NCBI GenBank assembly: GCA_007123335.1
Contig: SKLG01000293.1
Coordinates: forward strand, 1 to 5,989
Source: Anaerolineae bacterium
Lineage (GTDB): Bacteria; Chloroflexota; Anaerolineae; UBA1429
DNA: 5,989 nt
Direction of reading: 5' to 3'
This document shows, in pieces, positions 1 through 5,522 of this stretch. Under the pieces are notes generated by a model. The model was not told the DNA's origin, did no database searches, and was given only the letters and a program-made list of their open reading frames with translations. Positions within the stretch are counted from its first letter, which is position 1. Every line of letters starts with the position of its first letter. The position numbers and the translations under genes were made by a program.

Positions 1-2
1 AC

Positions 3-1478
3 GACTTGAATCTCGACGCCACCATCGGCGAGATGGCCGTTCAGGATGCAGAGAACGAGCAGCCCCCCATAGAGCCCGAGGCGGACGATAGCGAGCCAGC
101 GGAGGCGCCCGCTCAAGAGGCCGTCATCGAGGATAGCCCAAAAGAGCCAGAGGACCTGGCTGCTCCGCAGAGCGATCCAGCCGACGACGAGCCCGCTGTC
201 GCCGCCGAGGACGCCGTCTCTGCCGCGTCGGCGATCCGCGAGCCGGAATGGGCTCCGGAGAGCCCCGACGACGCTTCCTTGCCGGCGATCATCCCCGCAG
301 AAGATGGCCGTGCAGAGCAAGAGGATCAAGAGTCATTTTGGCTGGCCGCTGTTGACTCGCCCCTGGACCATGTCGATAATCCCATTCCGATGGAGCCCAT
401 CATCGCCCTGCCGCACCGCTCGATCCCCTCGGTCAAGCGGCCGCCCACAGAGCAGGAGCGCGCCGATGCCCTCTTGTTTCAACAGATCGCGGTAGAACCC
501 GCGCCGCTGCACACGGCGAGCCTACAGATCCTGCCCCGTCGTCCCGAGATCCTCTCGCGAGTGGGCCGCGCCATCCTCTATCTGCTGGTGTTGCTGGCGG
601 CCCTGAGCCCCATCCTCACCGGCGGCCAAACCACCGCCTGGGTGCAGCCGCGCCGTTCGGTCATGCAACTGGCATCGAATCTCTCTACGCTGCCCGGCGG
701 GTCGGTGGTGCTGGTCTCTTTTGAGTACAGCCCCAGCTTTGCCGGAGAGCTGAATCCGCTGGCCACCACTGTGCTGCGCCATCTGGCCGCCCAGTCGGTG
801 CCCATCGTGGCCATGTCGACGCGGCCCGAGGGGGTGGGGCTGGCCGAGCAGGTGCTGACCGCCGTCGCCGACGCGACGCCTGGGTATACCTACGGACAAG
901 ATTATGTCATCTTGGGCTATTTGCCAGGCCAGGAGGCGGGGTTGCGCATCATGGCCCACAGCATGGCCGATGCCTTTGCCGTCGACCATGTGCTTGGCGG
1001 CCGCCTGGACCAGTTTCCCCCCACACAGGGCCTGGCGACGATTCAGGATGCGGCGCAGATCCTGCTGGTGGCCGATGATGACATGGCGGTGCGACGCTGG
1101 ATCGAACAGCTCGGGAGCCGCTATGCGCTCCAACGCTCGCCGCTGCGCCTGCAGGCACTGGTCACCGCCCGCATCGAGCCGATGCTCGTCGCCTATGCCG
1201 AGGCGGGACAACTCGACACGGTGATCGCCGGGGTCTATGGCGCGCCCCAGTATGCGGCGAGCATATCGCCCGCCACCGGCATCGGCCCGGACGATATCGG
1301 TATCGCCAAGACGTCGGGCTTGGGGCCGAGCACCGATGCCTTGGCCGCCCTGTTTGGGCTGGTGCTTTTGGTATGCGTGGTCACCAATGTCGTCTATGCC
1401 GCGTGCGGCGAGACAGCCATCGCCGCCAACGACGGCCCCAATGCCCCCCATAGCACGCTGCGAGGGAAGAACCGGTGA
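3..1478 (+). CDS. Membrane-anchored protein of unknown function, 5' end open
   Basis: I do not recognise a named family. The frame is open to the left window edge. The first possible start inside is TTG at 6 (490 aa), but no ribosome site can be judged there, so the protein may begin earlier. Residues are numbered from that TTG. Residues 1-110 are Pro/Ala-rich and strongly acidic (34 Asp/Glu against 3 Lys/Arg), which suggests a disordered region. A hydrophobic helix lies at about 187-205 (core ILYLLVLLAAL). Residues 206-443 look like a globular alpha/beta domain, with strand-like stretches SVVLVSFEYSPS (233-244), VPIVAMSTRP, DYVILGYLPGQ and QILLVADDD. A second hydrophobic helix lies at about 445-466, followed by a short polar tail. 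The likely topology is cytosolic N-tail, external domain and cytosolic C-tail, but this is inference. Its stop overlaps the start of the next membrane-protein gene by 4 bp. A related protein is, from memory, common in Chloroflexota. Confidence 0.85.
   Translation, partial: DLNLDATIGEMAVQDAENEQPPIEPEADDSEPAEAPAQEAVIEDSPKEPEDLAAPQSDPADDEPAVAAEDAVSAASAIREPEWAPESPDDASLPAIIPAEDGRAEQEDQESFWLAAVDSPLDHVDNPIPMEPIIALPHRSIPSVKRPPTEQERADALLFQQIAVEPAPLHTASLQILPRRPEILSRVGRAILYLLVLLAALSPILTGGQTTAWVQPRRSVMQLASNLSTLPGGSVVLVSFEYSPSFAGELNPLATTVLRHLAAQSVPIVAMSTRPEGVGLAEQVLTAVADATPGYTYGQDYVILGYLPGQEAGLRIMAHSMADAFAVDHVLGGRLDQFPPTQGLATIQDAAQILLVADDDMAVRRWIEQLGSRYALQRSPLRLQALVTARIEPMLVAYAEAGQLDTVIAGVYGAPQYAASISPATGIGPDDIGIAKTSGLGPSTDALAALFGLVLLVCVVTNVVYAACGETAIAANDGPNAPHSTLRGKNR
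1462..1467 (+). promoter_or_regulatory. Ribosome binding site for the 1475 gene
   Basis: GAGGGA lies 7 bases before the GTG at 1475. It supports this GTG start, which sits inside the stop of the preceding gene (GTGA, 1475-1478). Confidence 0.6.
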
Positions 1479-2203
1479 ACATCTTCTCGCAAATAGCCAT
1501 CGTCCTGGATCGCCTGTTGCCTGGGAATGGCGCAGAGATCGTGGGCATCTGGATCGCCGCTTTGCTGACGCTGGCCGTCTTGAGCTATATCCTGGGCGAG
1601 AATGGCATCTTTCGCATCGCCGAACACCTCTTTGTCGGCGTGGCGGCGGGGTACGCCGGCGCTCTTGCCTGGAGCCATGTGCTCGCGCCGCGTCTGACCC
1701 TCTTGATCACCGACCCGTATGCCAACTGGCACTATGGCGTCTTTTTCGTGCTCGGGCTCTTGCTCCTGGCTCGCGGGGTGAGGCCGCTCTCGGCATTGGC
1801 CAACCTGCCCTTGTCCATCCTGTTCGGCACCGGCGCCGCGTTGGCCCTGGGCGGCGCGCTGGCGGGTACGCTGGTGCCGCAATTGGGGGCCACCATCCGC
1901 TCTGTCGCGCCGGGCGACTATGGCGGGGGCCTTTTGGGCTGGGCCTATGCGGTGGATGCCCTGCTGCTGGTGTTTGGCACCGTGGCCACCCTGGCCACCT
2001 TTCACTATGCCGCCCGTGGTCGCGGCCCGCTCAACGTCGTGAGCGATGGCTTTATGCGCATCCTGCAACGGGTGGGCAACAAGTTTATCCTCATTGCTTT
2101 TGGGGCGCTCTTTGCCGGCGCCATCCTGACCTTTTTCACCATCTTGCAGAGCAGGATTGCCTTCTTGCTCCTCGAATGGCTCAGACTGGACATAGGACTC
2201 TAG
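1475..2203 (+). CDS. Polytopic integral membrane protein of unknown function
   Basis: This is a 242-aa, strongly hydrophobic protein with about six membrane-spanning stretches: roughly residues 22-40, 52-70, 86-100, 110-133, 155-178 and 203-224. The GTG start is supported by a GAGGGA site 7 bases upstream and by the 4-bp overlap with the preceding gene. The first loop has a distinctive motif, FRIAEHLFVGVAAGYAG (46-62), with charged residues running into a Gly/Ala-rich helix. A basic loop, AARGRGP (179-185), precedes the last helices and is probably cytosolic. No transporter signature, ATP-binding motif or obvious catalytic motif is visible. Because the two genes are translationally coupled, it may form a membrane complex with the product of the preceding gene, and perhaps anchor the MutL-family protein encoded next. 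That is inference from context. Transport, scaffold or sensor roles all remain possible. Confidence 0.9.
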   Translation: MNIFSQIAIVLDRLLPGNGAEIVGIWIAALLTLAVLSYILGENGIFRIAEHLFVGVAAGYAGALAWSHVLAPRLTLLITDPYANWHYGVFFVLGLLLLARGVRPLSALANLPLSILFGTGAALALGGALAGTLVPQLGATIRSVAPGDYGGGLLGWAYAVDALLLVFGTVATLATFHYAARGRGPLNVVSDGFMRILQRVGNKFILIAFGALFAGAILTFFTILQSRIAFLLLEWLRLDIGL

Positions 2204-2207
2204 GCCC

Positions 2208-4289
2208 ATGAGCAATGACCTTCAGCCGACATCGATCATTGCCGTGGATATTGGCAGCGCGCTCACCCACGTCTGTCTCGTGGATCGCGTAGAGGGCGGC
2301 GCGCACGACGCGGCCGGCTCCGATGCCGCCCATCGTTTCATCGCCCATGCCGACGCCCCGACGACGCTGGCGGCGCCCGAGAACGACATCACCCTGGGGG
2401 TGCGCCGCGCCATCCGCCAACTGGAGCGCATCACCCAACGCCGTTTGCTCGACGAGGAACAACCGCTCATGCCCGAGCGAGACTCGGGCGAGGGCTTTGA
2501 CGCCCTGGTGGCCACATCCAGCGCCGCGCCCCCCCTGCGCTGCCTGATCCTGGGGCTCACCAGTGATCTGAGCCTGGAGAGCGCCGAGCGCGCCTGCCTC
2601 TCCTCCAACGCCACCGTCGCGCGCACCGTGCGCCTGGGGCCTCACCAAGAAGAGTGGGGGGATGACGGCGCCAGCCCCACCCTCGTCGATTGGCTGCGCA
2701 CCAGCCCACCGGATGTGGTGGTCATCACCGGCGGCATCGATCGCGGCCCCACCGCGCCGCTCGAGGCCGCCGCCGAGATCCTGGCCCTGGTCTATGCGGA
2801 TATCGATCCCGATCTGCGGCCCATGATCATCTTTGCCGGCAACCAGGAGGCGCGACGTCCGGTGGCCAGAGCGGCCTTGGGCCCGGCGTCGGAGGAACTC
2901 TTTGACTATCGCGTGGTGGACAATGTGCGGCCCAGCGTCGACACCGAGACCCTGGCAGAATTGCAGCGCGAGCTGGCCGCCGCCTATGTGCAGCGCAAGC
3001 TGGCCGCACTGCCCGGATATCGCAAACTGCGCGAATGGTGCGCGGTGCCCATCGCCTCCACCCTGGAGGCCCTCGGCACCACCTGGCGCTATATCGCCCG
3101 CCGCAACCATCTGCAACAGGGTGTGTTGGGCGTCGACGTGGGCAGCACGGCTACCTGCATCGCCTCCGCCCAGGATACCATCTACCAGTGGGCCGTCGGG
3201 GCCAGATTGGGCACCGGCTTTGGCATCCGCGAGCTGTTGGCCCATGGCGAGACGTCACGCTCAGCGTCACGCTCGGCGTCACGCTCGGCATCACGGTCGA
3301 CGTCACGGTCGGGGAGCATGGCGGACGCATCCTCGTGGTCGGCGCCCTGGTCGCTCGACGGCGTCCATCGCTGGCTGCTCTCCCCGATGGAGCCGCAGGA
3401 TACGCTCAGCCACCTGGAGAACATGGCTCTGCGCCCCTATGGCATCCCGCAAACGATGGACGATCTGCTATTGACCCATGCCGTGATCCGCCAGGCCCTG
3501 CTGCTGACGATGCGCAGGATGCGCCGACAGCACTGGCATCGAGCGCCCTCTTTGACGGCATCGCCGACGCCGCCGGGATCAACGCTCTCGAACCCGGCAG
3601 AGAACCCCGAATCGGTCATCACCCCTTCCTTTGATCTGATCGCCGTGCGCGGCGGCGCCATCGTGCGGACGCCGATGGATGGGTTGATCGCCCTGAGCGT
3701 GTTGGATGCGCTTCAACCCACCGGATTGAGCCGTCTGGTGCTCGACTGGGCCTCGATCTGGCCCCAGTTGGGCATCATCGCCCGCATCGCGCCGCTGGCG
3801 GCCAGCCAGGTGTTGGAGCGCGACAGCTATCGCGATCTGGGCGCCCTCATCGCGCCCATCGGCGAGGCCCGCGACGGCGAAGACGCGCTAAACATCATCA
3901 TCCGGCGCGATGATGGCGAGGTCATAGACAGCGATATCCCCGCCGGCGAGGTCCGTCGCTTTCCGCTGGCTCTGCACGAATACGCCGACGTCGAGGTGCG
4001 CCCCAGCCGCGCCTTTGATATCGGCCTGGGGCGCAAGGGTTTCGGGGGGCGAGCACGAGTGCGCGGGGGAACCTTGGGCATTATCGTAGACACCCGAGGA
4101 CGGCCACTCAGCCTGCCCCAGATCCCGTTGCTGCGCCGCGAGCGTCTGCACCATTGGCTGGCCAGCCTGACCGAGAGCGACGAGGAACCGGCCCCTCCCT
4201 CTGAAGGTCCGCCGCACGCGCCCCCAGGCCAGACGCCGCTGCACCTCGAGGAGGAGAGCACAGAGATGATGTGGAGACACGACCGATGA
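2208..4289 (+). CDS. MutL/GlmL-family protein (ASKHA ATPase fold) with repeat insertion
   Basis: This 693-aa protein belongs to the family of MutL/GlmL, the glutamate mutase accessory protein, which is unrelated to mismatch-repair MutL. Two phosphate-binding motifs of the actin/Hsp70/sugar-kinase type are visible: IIAVDIGSALTHV (10-22) and LGVDVGSTATC (307-317). Other family-like blocks are SSAAPPLRCLILGLT (104-118), VVVITGGIDRG (160-170), MIIFAGNQEAR (206-216), LGTGFGI (334-340), LRPYGIPQTMDDLLL (408-422), DLIAVRGG (476-483) and LDALQPTGLSRLVLD (499-513). The clostridial proteins are, from memory, about 460 aa. The extra length here comes from a Ser/Arg repeat insertion (349-368 and flank), a Pro-rich linker (about 436-465), an extension after about 565 containing GRKGFGGRARVRGGTLG, and an acidic/Pro-rich tail. 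In clostridia it is encoded beside coenzyme-B12-dependent glutamate mutase and is thought to help maintain it. No mutase subunit is in this window, so the true partner is unknown. The gene starts 4 bp after the previous stop with only a weak ribosome site, consistent with translational coupling. Confidence 0.92.
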   Translation: MSNDLQPTSIIAVDIGSALTHVCLVDRVEGGAHDAAGSDAAHRFIAHADAPTTLAAPENDITLGVRRAIRQLERITQRRLLDEEQPLMPERDSGEGFDALVATSSAAPPLRCLILGLTSDLSLESAERACLSSNATVARTVRLGPHQEEWGDDGASPTLVDWLRTSPPDVVVITGGIDRGPTAPLEAAAEILALVYADIDPDLRPMIIFAGNQEARRPVARAALGPASEELFDYRVVDNVRPSVDTETLAELQRELAAAYVQRKLAALPGYRKLREWCAVPIASTLEALGTTWRYIARRNHLQQGVLGVDVGSTATCIASAQDTIYQWAVGARLGTGFGIRELLAHGETSRSASRSASRSASRSTSRSGSMADASSWSAPWSLDGVHRWLLSPMEPQDTLSHLENMALRPYGIPQTMDDLLLTHAVIRQALLLTMRRMRRQHWHRAPSLTASPTPPGSTLSNPAENPESVITPSFDLIAVRGGAIVRTPMDGLIALSVLDALQPTGLSRLVLDWASIWPQLGIIARIAPLAASQVLERDSYRDLGALIAPIGEARDGEDALNIIIRRDDGEVIDSDIPAGEVRRFPLALHEYADVEVRPSRAFDIGLGRKGFGGRARVRGGTLGIIVDTRGRPLSLPQIPLLRRERLHHWLASLTESDEEPAPPSEGPPHAPPGQTPLHLEEESTEMMWRHDR
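3252..3311 (+). repeat. Five tandem 12-bp units inside the MutL-family gene
   Basis: There are five imperfect copies of GCGTCACGCTCG, at 3252, 3264, 3276, 3288 and 3300. Copies two and three are identical, and the others differ by one to three bases. In the gene's frame each unit encodes (A/T)SRS, giving a Ser/Arg tract at residues 349-368 that is followed by further Ser-rich sequence to about 380. Units contain small inverted repeats such as ACGCTCAGCGT (3257-3267), which could favour strand slippage. Copy-number change would keep the reading frame. Confidence 0.92.
4273..4277 (+). promoter_or_regulatory. Ribosome binding site that decides the 4286 start
   Basis: GGAGA lies 8 bases before the ATG at 4286. 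A GTG at 4271 is an alternative in-frame start. Its nearest purine-rich site, GAGGAGGAG around 4248-4256, is about 14 bases away, which is too far for normal use. The ATG at 4286 also gives the typical ATGA overlap with the preceding stop. Confidence 0.55.
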
Positions 4290-5467
4290 TGACCGTAGCG
4301 GCGGCCCTGGCGGCCCACACTCCGCGACTGGCGTCGTCCGTCGATCTCGTCCGTCGACGGCTGCTACAAAGGACGGGCGATGTCCTCGTGCACGTCGGCG
4401 ATCGTGTCGATGCCAGCGATGTGGTGGCCCGCGAGATGCTGCCGGGCCGCCTGCGCGTGATCGATGTCGCCAAGGAGCTGGGCGTCAGCCCTGGCGCGGT
4501 TGCGAGATATCTGCGCGTCCAGGAGGGTGAGACAATCACCGGCGGCACAGAGCTGGCCACGGTCCGGCGGCTGGGATTGCGCGTCAAGCAGCTCTTGTCG
4601 CCGGTGGAGGGGCTGGTGATCGGCATCCGCAACGGGCTCTTGTTCGTGCGCCAGGAGCCGCGCCCCCGAGATCTCGCCGCCTATGTGCCCGGCGAGGTTC
4701 TGGAGGTCTTTCCGCACCGAGGCGTCTCCATCGGCACGACGGGGGCGTTTGTGGGTGGCATCTGGGGCTGCGGCTCTGATCATGGCGCTGATTACAGCGC
4801 GGCTGGGTACAGCGGCGCTGAGTACAGCGGCGCTGGGTACAGTAGCGCTGGGTACAGCGCGGGCGTGCTGGTGGTGACGGTCGATCATCCGCAAGCCCCC
4901 CTCACCTGGCAGCAGGTGGGCATCCGCTACCGAGGCACGGTGCTTGTCGGCGGCACGTTGCAGGATCCACGGGTGCTCTACCGCGCGCGCCAGTTTCGCG
5001 TCCACGGGATTGTGGCAGGCAGCATGCACCCAGGGCTCCGTCCCGTCTGTGAGCGCCTGGGGATGACGGTGATCATCACCGAGGGGATGGGCCAGATACC
5101 CATGGCCGAACCGGTCTTTGACCTGCTGCGCTCGCTACACGGCCACACGGCGCTGCTCGGCGGCGCCCCTGGGGGAGATGGCCTCGGCGCCGCGCCCGAC
5201 CTCGGCAGCGGCACCGGCCCGGAGGTGATCATCCCGCAGCCAAGAGGCCGCCAGACCCTGGTTCGTGAGGCGCCGCGTGCGCTAGAGGTGGGCATGGTGG
5301 TGCGCCTGACCCGTCCGCCCCATGTCGGCACGGTGGCTCGCGTCGAGGCCGTGCCCGTGACGCCGCAGCTCACAGCGGTGGGCATACCGGCCATGGGGGC
5401 CACGGTGCGCCTGTCCAACGGCCAGCGGGTGTTCGTGCCCCTGGTAAACCTGGAGGTCCTGATCTGA
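4286..5467 (+). CDS. Soluble beta-rich protein of unknown function, partner of MutL-family protein
   Basis: I do not recognise a named family. The protein is 393 aa from the ATG at 4286, or 398 aa from the GTG at 4271. It has no signal peptide and no membrane helix. Residues 30-50 (LVHVGDRVDASDVVARE) and 100-120 (LSPVEGLVIGIRNGLLFVRQ) resemble the two halves of a biotinyl/lipoyl-type barrel-sandwich fold, but no modified-Lys motif (such as MKM) is seen, so attachment of a cofactor is not implied. Between them lies KELGVSPGAVARYL (63-76), which resembles a short helical DNA-binding-like turn. Residues 231-285 look alpha/beta, with RVHGIVAGSMHPG and MTVIITEGMG. Residues 323-393 resemble a KOW/SH3-like barrel (VGTVARVEAV, then GQRVFVPLVNLEVL). 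A Gly/Ala/Tyr/Ser repeat (167-191) interrupts the middle. The 4-bp overlap with the MutL-family gene indicates coupled translation and a probable joint function. Confidence 0.88.
   Translation: MMTVAAALAAHTPRLASSVDLVRRRLLQRTGDVLVHVGDRVDASDVVAREMLPGRLRVIDVAKELGVSPGAVARYLRVQEGETITGGTELATVRRLGLRVKQLLSPVEGLVIGIRNGLLFVRQEPRPRDLAAYVPGEVLEVFPHRGVSIGTTGAFVGGIWGCGSDHGADYSAAGYSGAEYSGAGYSSAGYSAGVLVVTVDHPQAPLTWQQVGIRYRGTVLVGGTLQDPRVLYRARQFRVHGIVAGSMHPGLRPVCERLGMTVIITEGMGQIPMAEPVFDLLRSLHGHTALLGGAPGGDGLGAAPDLGSGTGPEVIIPQPRGRQTLVREAPRALEVGMVVRLTRPPHVGTVARVEAVPVTPQLTAVGIPAMGATVRLSNGQRVFVPLVNLEVLI
4784..4858 (+). repeat. Five tandem 15-bp units inside the downstream partner gene
   Basis: There are five near-identical copies of GGCGCTGGGTACAGC, at 4784, 4799, 4814, 4829 and 4844, each differing from the consensus by zero to two bases. 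In frame they encode GADYS, AAGYS, GAEYS, GAGYS and SAGYS (residues 167-191). The array lies between a Gly-rich turn (GGIWGCG) and a beta-strand-like stretch (GVLVVTVDHP), so it probably forms an exposed loop. The unit length is a multiple of three, so gain or loss of units would not shift the frame. Confidence 0.94.
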
Positions 5468-5469
5468 AC

Positions 5470-5484
5470 CGCGCCCCTGGCGCG
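5470..5484 (+). other. Perfect GC-rich hairpin in the gap before the last gene
   Basis: CGCGCC (5470-5475), loop CCT, then GGCGCG (5479-5484) form a perfect 6-bp stem two bases after the stop codon of the preceding gene. No T-run follows, so it is not a canonical intrinsic terminator. It could stabilise the upstream mRNA or partly separate the first four genes from the next one. In such GC-rich sequence a hairpin this size can also arise by chance. Confidence 0.4.
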
Positions 5485-5511
5485 ATGACCCGCGAGCAAT
5501 CCGAGTTCTCG

Positions 5512-5516
5512 AGAGG
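5512..5516 (+). promoter_or_regulatory. Ribosome binding site for the 5523 gene
   Basis: AGAGG lies 6 bases before the ATG at 5523. No other ATG, GTG or TTG in that frame occurs between the previous stop and this point, which fixes the start. Confidence 0.5.
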
Positions 5517-5522
5517 CCAGAT

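Noticed and set aside
522..1451. Long minus-strand open frame (309 codons) opposite the first gene
   Set aside because: The translation is rich in Gly, Arg, His and Gln with no hydrophobic core pattern. It mirrors a well-supported plus-strand gene in GC-rich DNA.
2181..3245. Minus-strand open frame of 354 codons opposite the MutL-family gene
   Set aside because: The plus strand shows clear family motifs throughout. The minus-strand product has the same Gly/Ala/His/Gln shadow composition and no recognisable motif.
3252..3311. Repeat array considered as a CRISPR or protein-binding iteron array
   Set aside because: Units are contiguous, without spacers, only 12 bp long and in frame within a conserved gene.
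3035..3634. Alternative plus-strand frame reading the 12-bp repeat as Val-Thr-Leu-Gly-type units
   Set aside because: It is a shifted reading of the Ser/Arg repeat within the MutL-family gene, with no ribosome site and no domain signal outside the repeat.
2208..4289. Reading the MutL-family gene as DNA mismatch-repair MutL
   Set aside because: The GHKL ATPase motifs of mismatch-repair MutL are absent. The motifs seen are of the ASKHA type typical of the glutamate mutase accessory family; the shared name is a coincidence.
4784..4858. Repeat array considered as an iteron-type origin
   Set aside because: Units are GC-rich, strictly in frame and inside a coding region, with no AT-rich unwinding region or replication gene nearby.
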